64,000 nt of DNA from the NCBI RefSeq assembly GCF_009674535.1, contig NZ_WKJK01000013.1, forward strand, positions 147,897 to 211,896, written 5' to 3'. The notes beneath the pieces were generated by a model. It was not told the origin of the DNA. It ran no database searches and saw only the letters and a list, made by a program, of their open reading frames with translations. The first letter of the stretch is position 1. Each line of letters opens with the position of its first letter. Shown in pieces: positions 8,886 to 16,657 of the stretch. The position numbers and the translations under genes are program-made. The stretch is from Duganella guangzhouensis. Lineage in GTDB: Bacteria; Pseudomonadota; Gammaproteobacteria; Burkholderiales; Burkholderiaceae_D.

Positions 8886-9437
8886 CTAGCCGCGTCTCAA
8901 GACCCGGACAAATTGCATCGCTTCAGACTGAATTCGTTCGATGCCGGCAATAGAGCGCTTTCCAACCTCAATGTTTTGCCGAGAAACTTTGCGCATTCCC
9001 TGCAGCGAATGGGCCAAGACTTCAAGTTCATGTTGATGCGGCGCCGGGCGCCGGGCCAGCCGTTCGACTTCTGCCGTCACGGTCGCGAGCCGCGCGAATA
9101 ACTCCGTCAAATTCTGCGCATACGAAGGAGACCGCTCGATACCTCGCAGCCAGGCCGGCCGCCGACCGTCCACCAAGGTTGCGATATCCAGCGCCGCCCT
9201 GGTGGCACGCTGTGCAATACGCGTCGCCGCTTCAAGGGATGCTTTTCTGTCGTGCGCGGACTGCAATTCATGCTGCACTCCGCGCTTGCTGCTCCAGTCG
9301 AGCAGCAACTGGGCGTACCGCTGATTGGCCTGCGTGGCCCGGTGTGATAATTCGGCGATGCGTCGCAGGACTCCATTGCTATCGGCCAGGAGTTCCGCAC
9401 CGCGAATCGACAGCTCGATTGCACGCGACAGACTCAT
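8886..9437 (-). CDS. Hypothetical alpha-helical protein
   Basis: Not recognised. 183 residues, rich in Ala, Arg, Leu and Glu with heptad-like spacing; it looks entirely alpha-helical and partly coiled coil (for example ELSHRATQANQRYAQLLLDW and LFARLATVTAEVERLARR). There are no cysteine pairs, membrane segments or signal peptide, so it is probably soluble and cytoplasmic. Its start overlaps the end of the luciferase-type oxidoreductase gene by four bases (ATGA), so it is translationally coupled to it and probably works with it. It lies in an operon driven from the operator at 10228-10246. A role as an adaptor or small regulator is only a guess. Confidence 0.6.
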   Translation of the reverse strand: MSLSRAIELSIRGAELLADSNGVLRRIAELSHRATQANQRYAQLLLDWSSKRGVQHELQSAHDRKASLEAATRIAQRATRAALDIATLVDGRRPAWLRGIERSPSYAQNLTELFARLATVTAEVERLARRPAPHQHELEVLAHSLQGMRKVSRQNIEVGKRSIAGIERIQSEAMQFVRVLRRG

Positions 9438-10147
9438 AGGGCTACCCCTACCGCGAGCCGTGGAATAACCTCAGTTCCGATCTCATCAATCAGATCCAAA
9501 CTCGGCCGGCCATTGCGCACCAGATGAATCAGCACGTGCGCAACCCCGGACTCCGCCAATCGGTCGAGCTGCGCCGACAGCGCAATGCGTCCACCGCGCC
9601 AGCCATGCTTTATCGGCTGGCGCGGTGCACTGGCACGCTCGTCCAGCTCCAGGTACAACTGACGCACTACCGGATGCCGATCCACCGCGCCATCAAGGTG
9701 CAGTATCGGAACTTGTTCCGCGCCGTCGGCTGCCAGCATTTTCTCCAGATGCAGACGGCCGATATCACCGCCATCCGCATCCGACAAACCAAGCACGCAG
9801 CGACCGCCGGACATCCGCTGCAGCGACCGGGCTGAGCTCACCAGTTGGGCGCTGCCATAGCGGGACAAATCCAGTTGCGCGACCAGCGCGGCATTCGGCG
9901 CAGCGGCACCGATAGCGGTCAACCAGACGAAGGGATCGTCGAAGACCGCACGCTCGGCATCCGGGATATAAGGCGATGGCGCCTGGCTTGCCCACAGTGC
10001 CGAAAAGCCATATTGGTCGGCCCGTTTCGCAACCGCCAACTCAATGGCAACGTCAGCACGCTGCCCCGGTTTCCGCGCGGCGGGCGTCATCAGACCGAGG
10101 GTCATGAAACCGCTTTGGAACAGCTTTTCGTAGGCAAGGTCAGGCAT
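9434..10147 (-). CDS. Compact luciferase-like (LLM class) flavin oxidoreductase
   Basis: A 237-residue protein resembling the N- and C-terminal parts of LLM-class F420/FMN-dependent oxidoreductases. Seen: the N-terminal FMTLGLMTPAA strand, YGFSALWASQAPSP, the LSRYGSAQLVSSARSLQRMSGGR region, and a C-terminal GGRIALSAQLDRLAESGVAHVLIHL segment. Relatives are about 300 residues or more; here the middle of the TIM barrel is shorter, so it may be a compact or degenerate member. The ATG at 10147 is preceded by a GGAGG site and sits 31 bases from a TACACT -10 box. The gene overlaps the next (unknown) gene by four bases. Confidence 0.72.
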   Translation of the reverse strand: MPDLAYEKLFQSGFMTLGLMTPAARKPGQRADVAIELAVAKRADQYGFSALWASQAPSPYIPDAERAVFDDPFVWLTAIGAAAPNAALVAQLDLSRYGSAQLVSSARSLQRMSGGRCVLGLSDADGGDIGRLHLEKMLAADGAEQVPILHLDGAVDRHPVVRQLYLELDERASAPRQPIKHGWRGGRIALSAQLDRLAESGVAHVLIHLVRNGRPSLDLIDEIGTEVIPRLAVGVAL

Positions 10148-10177
10148 AACCAGTCCTCCATGATTAGGTATGCGGCC

Positions 10178-10246
10178 AGTGTAGGCGAGCGTCAAATCAT
10201 GGAGAATCCCATCGCGGCAGAAAATACCTTTGCGCCACTCGCAAAG
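10178..10246 (-). promoter_or_regulatory. LysR-type operator and promoter of the LLM oxidoreductase operon
   Basis: Perfect dyad CTTTGCG-N5-CGCAAAG at 10228-10246, the same arms as upstream of nemA. On the minus strand 44 nt separate it from TACACT (10178-10183), with TTCTCC at -35 (10201-10206). The start codon is 31 bases from the -10. Confidence 0.8.
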
Positions 10247-10267
10247 CCTTCCCTGCCAATAGGGAGG

Positions 10268-10954
10268 TTATTTCTTACGTATGTTCTTGAGGACGGACGG
10301 AGCGCTCGCCAGGAAAGCGTCCAACTTCTGCGCGATCAGGCGTTCAGTATTCTCCGGCACAGGCAGTCCATAGACCGATTTCCTCATCCCGACATAAAAG
10401 ATGGCCGCATGCAGCCCCCAGACGAATTCAATTTCGTCCTCGTATTGCTGCGGCGTAGGTGCGGGTATCTTGAACTCGCGACGGAGTTCGGCTAATACCA
10501 CGTTGAAGATGCGCTCTCGCAGTCTCGCCAAATAGCGGCTGTTGATGCCTTCCCGCGACAGCCCCGCGTGAATGAAGATGCGAATCCAGTCTCGTTGCAG
10601 AATGACCTTGCTGTATGCCTGGTAGAACTGGTGTAGTCGCTCCGTCAAAGGACGCTTGTGGTCCGCCAGGATTTCTTCCCATTCAGGGTTCCAGCGTGAT
10701 AAATACACTTCCTCGAAAACGCGGTCCGCGAGCGCTTGTTTATTGGGGAAGTAACGGTACAGGAGAGGCTGGGATACACCGATCTCTTTTGCCAAATCGC
10801 GGGTACTGGCGCCGAAACCATGCTCGGCAAAGTACTTGATCGCCTTCTGGACGATAATTTGCTCGCGCTCTTCTGGAGCGAGACGCGGCGTCGAGGCCAC
10901 GGGGGCTAGCGCTGTTGTGCGGGATGATGCTTTCTTGGTAGCGGTCGACCCCAT
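10268..10954 (-). CDS. TetR-family transcriptional regulator
   Basis: 228-residue TetR-type regulator. The helix-turn-helix is at about residues 27-75 (EEREQIIVQKAIKYFAEHG, then STRDLAKEIGVSQPLLYRYF), followed by an all-helical ligand-binding domain. A low-complexity Ala/Thr/Ser leader of about 25 residues precedes the DNA-binding domain; a start nearer to residue 25 cannot be excluded and no strong ribosome site is visible. It lies directly upstream of the luciferase-type oxidoreductase gene on the same strand, separated by 120 bases that contain the LysR-type operator, so those genes probably have their own promoter. Confidence 0.88.
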   Translation of the reverse strand: MGSTATKKASSRTTALAPVASTPRLAPEEREQIIVQKAIKYFAEHGFGASTRDLAKEIGVSQPLLYRYFPNKQALADRVFEEVYLSRWNPEWEEILADHKRPLTERLHQFYQAYSKVILQRDWIRIFIHAGLSREGINSRYLARLRERIFNVVLAELRREFKIPAPTPQQYEDEIEFVWGLHAAIFYVGMRKSVYGLPVPENTERLIAQKLDAFLASAPSVLKNIRKK

Positions 10955-11034
10955 GTCTGGCTCTCAGTAAAGGAGCGCCAAGTATAGCCAGCCATGGATC
11001 ATTTGACAAATTACGTGGCATGCGCCGCGCAGAT

Positions 11035-12681
11035 TCAATTCAGCGCGAGCCGGGGCACCGCCTGTGGTTGATATTTGCGGCGCATCGCTGTCCTGGAGGT
11101 TGATGGCTCAGCCCCCATTTTCACTGGCTGGGATTCAAGAAGAAAGCTACCCACCATGTCCGACAGGGACGCGGCCTGGTCGCGCAGACTCGACGCCGCT
11201 GCCGCCGCCTCTTCAACGAGTGCGGCATTTTGCTGAGTCACGCTGTCCATTTCCGTGATCGCCGTGTTTACGTGGCCAATACCGGTCCGCTGCTCGCTCG
11301 AGGCCTCGGTAATGGCTGAAATCACATGCGTGACGCGATCGACACTGGTCACCACCTGGTTCATGGTTGCACCGGCGCGTTCCACCATCAAGGTGCCGTC
11401 ACCAATATTGCGGACAGCATCATCGATCAGCGACTTGATTTCCTTGGCCGCAGCCGCACTACGCTGCGCCAGATTGCGCACCTCGGAAGCCACCACGGCG
11501 AAACCGCGACCTTGCTCACCCGCCCGCGCGGCCTCCACCGCGGCATTCAGCGCGAGGATATTGGTCTGGAACGCGATGCCGTCAATGGTGCCGATGATGG
11601 CTTCAATCCGGGTGGCACTGGCGTTAATGGCCGACATGGTACTGACAACCTCCGTGACGGCCTGCCCGCCACGCTGCGCAACGTCGGCAGCGGTCTTCGC
11701 GAGCACATTGGCCTGCTGCGAGTTCTCGGCGTTTTGCGTTACGGCCTGGGTCAGTTCCTCCATCGAAGCGGCGGTTTCCTCGAGAGAGCCAGCCTGCATT
11801 TCCGTTCGGCTCGACAGGTCCAGATTGCCGGTCGCGATTTGCGAGGAAGCCGCCGCGATGGTCTCGGCGCTGCCGCGTATCTCGCCTATCATCTGCGCCA
11901 GATTTTCCTGCATGGTTCGCATCGCGAACAACAGGCTGTGATGGTCCTTGCTGTCGGTGATGACCGGAATGCTCAGGTCCTTGCCGGCGATTTTCAACGC
12001 CATCTCGGCCGCGTATTCAGGGCTACCGCCAATGGTGCGGTGCAGACTGCGATTCACCGCAATAACGATGGCCGAGAGCATCAGGCACACAACCACCAGC
12101 ATGGCTGCGACCTTTTGCAATGACGCATAGAACGCCTTATTAATGTCGTCCACATACAGCCCCGTCACCAACGACCAGCCCCAAGGTTTGTAGCTCACGA
12201 CGCGGGCCAGCTTTTCAGAGGGCTCGGTGGTTCCGGGGCGCACCCAGAAGTAGTTCAGATATCCCTCCCCCGCCGCTGATGAGCCCACACGCGATATTTC
12301 GCGGAAGACGTGGAAGCCGAAAGGGTCGGTAAAGTCGCTTAAATCCTTGCCGTCATTCTCGGGCCTTGCCGGATTCTGGATAGGCCGCGCGTCCATACTA
12401 ATGATCACCAGATAACCATCGTCGCCATAGCGGATGCTTTTCATGGCTGCTTTGGCGCGCACTTGCGCTTCAGCCTGGGTTATCTTCCCTGCCGCCGCAT
12501 CCGCGGCCAGACCTTCGACAATCTTTAATCCCGCTTTGGCGACGTCCGCCAGGTCAGCCTTGCGCTCCGCATATCGCAGGTCGCGCGCCTCCATGACATA
12601 AAACACCGAAATAGCGCAAAGGCACATGAGGCTGGCAATCAGGGGCAACCAGAGCTTTTGCTTGAACGTTATCTTTTTCAT
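11035..12681 (-). CDS. Methyl-accepting chemotaxis protein with single Cache sensor domain
   Basis: Transmembrane chemoreceptor of 548 residues. Order: TM1 (about 11-29), periplasmic single-Cache-type domain (about 35-185, including GYLVI and YFWVRPGTTEPSEKLARVVSY), TM2 (about 185-208), HAMP, then the signalling domain with the conserved hairpin tip EAARAGEQGRGFAVVASEVR. The ATG at 12681 (MKKITFKQ) is preferred because a GGGA site precedes it. A LysR regulator and an orphan binding protein lie next to it. The ligand is not deducible; this Cache class often binds short organic acids. Confidence 0.93.
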   Translation of the reverse strand: MKKITFKQKLWLPLIASLMCLCAISVFYVMEARDLRYAERKADLADVAKAGLKIVEGLAADAAAGKITQAEAQVRAKAAMKSIRYGDDGYLVIISMDARPIQNPARPENDGKDLSDFTDPFGFHVFREISRVGSSAAGEGYLNYFWVRPGTTEPSEKLARVVSYKPWGWSLVTGLYVDDINKAFYASLQKVAAMLVVVCLMLSAIVIAVNRSLHRTIGGSPEYAAEMALKIAGKDLSIPVITDSKDHHSLLFAMRTMQENLAQMIGEIRGSAETIAAASSQIATGNLDLSSRTEMQAGSLEETAASMEELTQAVTQNAENSQQANVLAKTAADVAQRGGQAVTEVVSTMSAINASATRIEAIIGTIDGIAFQTNILALNAAVEAARAGEQGRGFAVVASEVRNLAQRSAAAAKEIKSLIDDAVRNIGDGTLMVERAGATMNQVVTSVDRVTHVISAITEASSEQRTGIGHVNTAITEMDSVTQQNAALVEEAAAAASSLRDQAASLSDMVGSFLLESQPVKMGAEPSTSRTAMRRKYQPQAVPRLALN

Positions 12682-12743
12682 ACCATTCCCTTTATACACA
12701 TCGTACAGGTCGATCCACCACCGGGCGGCGGCATAAGATCACA

Positions 12744-12762
12744 TTAATTGATCAAGTGATTA
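12744..12762. promoter_or_regulatory. Candidate operator upstream of the chemoreceptor gene
   Basis: TTAATTGATCAAGTGATTA, containing the palindrome TTGATCAA (12749-12756), 63 bases upstream of the chemoreceptor start. A 16/19 match (TTAATTGATCCATTGATCA) lies at 13947-13965, upstream of the binding-protein gene on the other side of the LysR gene. Confidence 0.4.
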
Positions 12763-12926
12763 TTATCAAGCCGTTGGTGGCGACAAAATATCTACATGGT
12801 GTAGCGGAACGTGCGCGATAGCGCGGCTCAGCGACATGATTGCCGCAGCCCCAAGACCAGGCAAAGCCAGCAAGAATAAATTATCACCTAATAATTAATA
12901 ATGTATTTACCCGCACAGGATCTCCG

Positions 12927-13886
12927 CTACAGATCTCGCTCCCAAGGGGGTACATCGCCCCATTCGGCAACCAGTAAATCAATGAACAGGCGCACCTTGG
13001 GCGAAAGATGCTGTCGCGTTGGATAGAGCACGCGGATGGGGATTCGAGTACGTTTGTAGTCCGGCAGGAGGGCCAGCAGACGCCCCGAGCGCAAATCATC
13101 TTCGATCAGATAGCTCGGCAGGTTGCCGATACCGGCCCCATCCAAGGTGCTCATCCGCAGCGCTTCCGTACTGTTCATCGCGAGCCGGCTAGCCGAGGTG
13201 AATTCCACCTCCAGCTCGTCATCGTAAAAAGACCACGGTTGGAATTTTCCGCCGCTGACATAAAACAAACACTGATGATTTTTCAGGTCATGGATGCTTG
13301 ATGGCGCGGCATTCTTCTTCAGATAAGACGGCGAAGCGCAAAGCACCATCCTTTGCTGCGCAACGGTTCGACTGATGAGGTCAGAGTCCTGCAACTGCGC
13401 CCCAATGCGCAGTGCCACATCGACGCCATCCTCAATCAAATCGACGCAAAGATCGGTGAAGCTGACTTCCACTGAAACATTGGGCCACTGCGCCAGGAAG
13501 TGGTCGATAACGGGCAGCACATGAGCATGCCCAAGCGCCAATGGAAGACTGATTTTTAATCGCCCGTGTGGCGCACCGCTGCGCTCGGCCATTGCCAATT
13601 CGGCCGCCTCCAAGTCCCCCATCAATTGAACGCAACGCTTGAAGAAAGCATCGCCATCATCGGTCAAGCTCAAGCTGCGCGGCGTGCGATTGATCAGTCG
13701 GACATTCAGCCGCTCTTCCAGCCTCGCAATGCTTTTCCCTACGCCTGAACGGGTCACACCAAGCTGCTGCGCCGCCTCACTGAAACTACCGGCATTGACG
13801 GCCGCAATGAAAGTCGCGATTTCGCCGAAGTTGCTAAGTCCCACATGACCTCCATACCGTTCAGGTGCGAATTGGATGTTGCTCAA
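12927..13886 (-). CDS. LysR-type transcriptional regulator
   Basis: LysR-family regulator, 319 residues from the ATG at 13886. The typical helix-turn-helix begins about 17 residues in (GEIATFIAAVNAGSFSEAAQQLGVTRSGVGKSI, seen in parts), so a GTG about 14 codons downstream is an alternative start. The substrate-binding domain follows (VSVEVSFTDLCVDLIEDGVDVALRIG). It sits between the chemoreceptor and a divergent binding-protein gene, and near-identical 19-base motifs flank the locus on both sides. It may control both neighbours, but this is inference. Confidence 0.88.
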   Translation of the reverse strand: MSNIQFAPERYGGHVGLSNFGEIATFIAAVNAGSFSEAAQQLGVTRSGVGKSIARLEERLNVRLINRTPRSLSLTDDGDAFFKRCVQLMGDLEAAELAMAERSGAPHGRLKISLPLALGHAHVLPVIDHFLAQWPNVSVEVSFTDLCVDLIEDGVDVALRIGAQLQDSDLISRTVAQQRMVLCASPSYLKKNAAPSSIHDLKNHQCLFYVSGGKFQPWSFYDDELEVEFTSASRLAMNSTEALRMSTLDGAGIGNLPSYLIEDDLRSGRLLALLPDYKRTRIPIRVLYPTRQHLSPKVRLFIDLLVAEWGDVPPWERDL

Positions 13887-13946
13887 TAGTACAAGAAATC
13901 CATCAAGGAGCGCGAACCGCCCTCCAACGTAGAATTTTCGTCGCCT

Positions 13947-13965
13947 TTAATTGATCCATTGATCA
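13947..13965. promoter_or_regulatory. Candidate operator between lysR and the binding-protein gene
   Basis: TTAATTGATCCATTGATCA; the inner TGATC-N4-GATCA (13952-13965) is a perfect dyad. It lies 49 bases before the binding-protein start and 61 bases from the LysR start. It shares 16 of 19 bases with the motif at 12744-12762. Confidence 0.4.
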
Positions 13966-14013
13966 CCTATATTGTCTACAAGACGATCAAAAGACTTTCG
14001 AAGGACATCAGCG

Positions 14014-14832
14014 ATGGACGAAAAGAAAATCAATACAGCGCTAGTCGCGCTACGCCGACGACAACTCACCCTGGGACTGGGCAGCGCGCTTATGGGCATG
14101 CCATATCTCGCCCGCGCCGCTGCTCAGCCGCAACCGCTGTCGCTGGCATTGATCGAGTTAATGCCGTGGGCATCGACCACGCCTGCTGGCGAGCGGAACG
14201 GCATCCTGATCGACATCGCGGAAACCTTGTCCGCACTGAGCGGAATTGATTTGCAGCTCAGATTGCTCCCTTACCCAAGGGCGGCAATGATGCTGCAACA
14301 CGAGCAGGTAGATCTGATGGTGGCCCTGCAGGCCGACCGACTTGACCAAGTCGCCGCTCGCCTGGCGCCGCTTTCGAGCGAAGACATCGTCGTTGTAGGC
14401 CGACCTGGCACCATCCTGCGCTCCATGGCTGATCTCAAAGGGAAAATCGTTGGACGTCTGCGTCATGCCGAGTATGACTCCGAGTTCGCGACGACACCCG
14501 AAATTATTAAGTACGACACCAACACCTACCGCCAGAGCCTGGAAATGCTGCGCATTGGCCGCCTCGACGCCGTTATCTTCATCCGCTCGGCGCTAACCTT
14601 CACCTTGAAGTCGATGCAACTGACGCCAGCGGCGGTTAGCCCGCCCTTATTAATTGGCCGCTGTCCTTTGACCATGTATGCCACACGAGCCTGCATTAGC
14701 ACCGCGGCTGCAAACCTGGTTCGCGAAGCATGCAAAGTCGTCTACAAGCGACAGACGATAAGAGCCCTGGCCGACGTATTGAATCACCAAACCGGCGACA
14801 GCAGCTCGCCTCAATTTGTCGGCTCCTTGTAG
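14014..14832 (+). CDS. Periplasmic amino-acid-type solute-binding protein (family 3), Tat signal
   Basis: 272-residue periplasmic binding protein of the extracellular solute-binding family 3 type, which usually delivers polar amino acids or similar small molecules to an ABC importer. The N-terminus has a twin-arginine-like signal (RRRQLTLGLGSALMGMP, cleavage after ARAAA). The ATG at 14014 has an AAGGA site upstream; a TTG 42 bases earlier is possible but not needed. No permease or ATPase gene is nearby, so it is an orphan. The adjacent chemoreceptor raises the possibility of a sensing role. Convergent with the TauD gene, 28 bases apart. Confidence 0.75.
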   Translation: MDEKKINTALVALRRRQLTLGLGSALMGMPYLARAAAQPQPLSLALIELMPWASTTPAGERNGILIDIAETLSALSGIDLQLRLLPYPRAAMMLQHEQVDLMVALQADRLDQVAARLAPLSSEDIVVVGRPGTILRSMADLKGKIVGRLRHAEYDSEFATTPEIIKYDTNTYRQSLEMLRIGRLDAVIFIRSALTFTLKSMQLTPAAVSPPLLIGRCPLTMYATRACISTAAANLVREACKVVYKRQTIRALADVLNHQTGDSSSPQFVGSL

Positions 14833-14860
14833 CGCCTTCATTGCTCCCATCTGGTGCCAG

Positions 14861-15616
14861 CTACCAAATCACGCCGTCAGCCCGAACCGTGCTCCGGTTC
14901 AAAATGCGACGCATGGCTGGAGTGATGGGAGTGGCTTTGTGCGCCACATGGAGATTATCCGCAATGACCACGTCCCCGGGCAGCCAATGGTGCCGATAAG
15001 TAGCTCCTGGCCGGGAATAGTGTCGGTCAACCGCGTCCATCAGCGCACGAGAATGGTCGGGGCTAAGGCCCAGCACGCCGGCGGTCAAGCCTATGTTCAG
15101 ATACAGCGCACGCGCGCCAGTTTTAGGATGACGCAAAACCAATGGATGCACCACACCGTTTCGATGCGCCGTACTGAGCGTATCAAACTCTTCCTGAATG
15201 TCCGGCTGCAGCGCAGCGTATGCCTGCTGAAGATCAGTGAAGAGCGTATCCCCGCCCTGCTCCGACTGCACCTCCGAATACCAGAAACTGATAGGCGTAG
15301 GATCTTCCCTGAACGAACCGTCCGAATGCCAATAACGGCCCACTTCGACGTGGCCATCTTCCGGCCGGCTCGCGACACGGAAAATCTCAGGCCAGGACGA
15401 CAGCTGTCCGCGCATGGTTGGAAAGATCTCAGGCTTACCGAATAAATTGGTGGCCAAGACTTGATCGTGAGGAGTTAAGGACTGGCCGCGTATCACCAGC
15501 AACCCGTACTCAAGCAGCGCCGCGCGCAAAAGCTCGGCCATGCCATCATCAGCTTCCCGAAGGTCCATACCTTCAATAACGGCCCCAAAGCCGACCTCTA
15601 GTGGTGTGACTTGCAT
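14861..15616 (-). CDS. TauD/TfdA-family Fe(II)/2-oxoglutarate dioxygenase
   Basis: 251-residue non-heme iron oxygenase. The metal-binding HxD is in YWHSDGSF, the distal His probably in NLHVAHKATP, and a 2-oxoglutarate-binding Arg in MRRILNRSTV, as in taurine, sulfonate and 2,4-D dioxygenases. The ATG at 15616 (MQVTPLEVG) has a GGGAG site; longer in-frame sequence upstream covers the promoter. A LysR gene is divergent, with a shared operator in the gap. The substrate is not predictable: no sulfonate transporter genes are adjacent, so a taurine role is not supported. Confidence 0.88.
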   Translation of the reverse strand: MQVTPLEVGFGAVIEGMDLREADDGMAELLRAALLEYGLLVIRGQSLTPHDQVLATNLFGKPEIFPTMRGQLSSWPEIFRVASRPEDGHVEVGRYWHSDGSFREDPTPISFWYSEVQSEQGGDTLFTDLQQAYAALQPDIQEEFDTLSTAHRNGVVHPLVLRHPKTGARALYLNIGLTAGVLGLSPDHSRALMDAVDRHYSRPGATYRHHWLPGDVVIADNLHVAHKATPITPAMRRILNRSTVRADGVIW

Positions 15617-15644
15617 AATCGCTCCCAAGCAAAGATTTGCAGTC

Positions 15645-15713
15645 ACTATAATCCGCGCGCGCGATGCTGATAATATAGGCGGATTCGCATACACTTTTGC
15701 GTAGGGCGCAAAA
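15645..15713 (-). promoter_or_regulatory. LysR-type operator shared by the divergent tauD-like and lysR genes
   Basis: Perfect dyad TTTTGCG-N5-CGCAAAA at 15695-15713. On the minus strand 44 nt separate it from TATAGT (15645-15650), with TTATCA at -35 (15668-15673): the same geometry as at 8789-8857 and 10178-10246. On the plus strand it lies only two bases before the lysR ATG, and its spacer TAGGG supplies the lysR ribosome-binding site, suggesting autorepression. Confidence 0.8.
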
Positions 15714-15715
15714 CG

Positions 15716-16657
15716 ATGGATAGATTTGCCGAACTTAAAGCCTTTTGCCTGGTGGCGAGCAATGGCGGTTTTTCAGCGGCCGCGCGCCAACTGAACGTCG
15801 CCACTTCCTCTGTGACGCGTCTGGTTGATGCACTGGAGGCTCGCATAGGCGCCCCGCTGCTGAACCGCTCTACCCGCAGTATTACGCTGACCGACAGTGG
15901 CCGAGGTTATTTTGAACAGGCAACCCAAATCCTGGCAGCCCTCGATGAAGCTGATGATGCAGCGTCAGGTCGGGATGCCGAGCCGACCGGGGTGCTGCGG
16001 ATTACCGCACCAGTGACGCTGGCCAATCGATACATTGCCCCACTTCTCCCTCAGTTAGCGCAGAAATACCCCAAGCTTGAACTCGATATGCGGCTCAGCG
16101 ATGCGATGGTGAACATGGTGGACGAAGCGATCGACGTCGCGATACGCATTGGCAACCCGGAGCGACAGCCCAACCTCATCGCAAGAAAGCTGGCGGGCCA
16201 TAAACGCTATATATGCGCCAGTCCCGACTACCTCGCCAAGCATGGCACGCCGGGCACGCCTGATGAGCTGGCAAACCACAACTGTCTGCTATTTTCCTAT
16301 GGGGCTGGGCGCGCAAGCTGGCGCCTGCGCAACGCTGATCTCGCTACCGAGGTTGAGGTACGAGGTAGCATCAGCGTCAACAATGCGGAAATGCTGCGCC
16401 AGGCCGCAGTCGGCGGCCTTGGCATGGTCATGCTGGCGGCCTGGCTCATTCAGGCAGACCTGGACTCCGGAAGGCTAGTCGCGGTCCTGAGCGACTATCA
16501 AGTGAATCCCGGCGAAATGGACGTTGGCATCTATGCCGTCTATCCAGCCAACCGACGTGGGGCCACCAAAATCCAGGTATTCACCGACATGCTCGCGGTG
16601 GCACTGGAAGGGTCAAGTGGGCCAGAAGCCGAAACAAAGCCCGCTCCCCACTGGTAG
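15716..16657 (+). CDS. LysR-type regulator divergent from the dioxygenase gene
   Basis: 313-residue LysR-family regulator: helix-turn-helix at residues 1-60 (FAELKAFCLVASNGGFS, then ATSSVTRLVDALE) and effector domain with LRITAPVTLANRYIAPLLPQL. The ATG at 15716 fits the family's N-terminus exactly. The LysR-type dyad abuts the start, and the only plausible ribosome-binding sequence (AGGG) lies inside the dyad spacer. The regulator could therefore block its own translation or elongation while activating the divergent dioxygenase gene. It is the best candidate to bind all three dyads, because operator and gene are adjacent. Confidence 0.92.
   Translation: MDRFAELKAFCLVASNGGFSAAARQLNVATSSVTRLVDALEARIGAPLLNRSTRSITLTDSGRGYFEQATQILAALDEADDAASGRDAEPTGVLRITAPVTLANRYIAPLLPQLAQKYPKLELDMRLSDAMVNMVDEAIDVAIRIGNPERQPNLIARKLAGHKRYICASPDYLAKHGTPGTPDELANHNCLLFSYGAGRASWRLRNADLATEVEVRGSISVNNAEMLRQAAVGGLGMVMLAAWLIQADLDSGRLVAVLSDYQVNPGEMDVGIYAVYPANRRGATKIQVFTDMLAVALEGSSGPEAETKPAPHW

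Noticed and set aside
13951..13965. FNR box (TTGAT-N4-ATCAA) near the binding-protein gene
   Set aside because: TTGAT is present, but the second half site is not at the required spacing; it is better described as the dyad TGATC-N4-GATCA.
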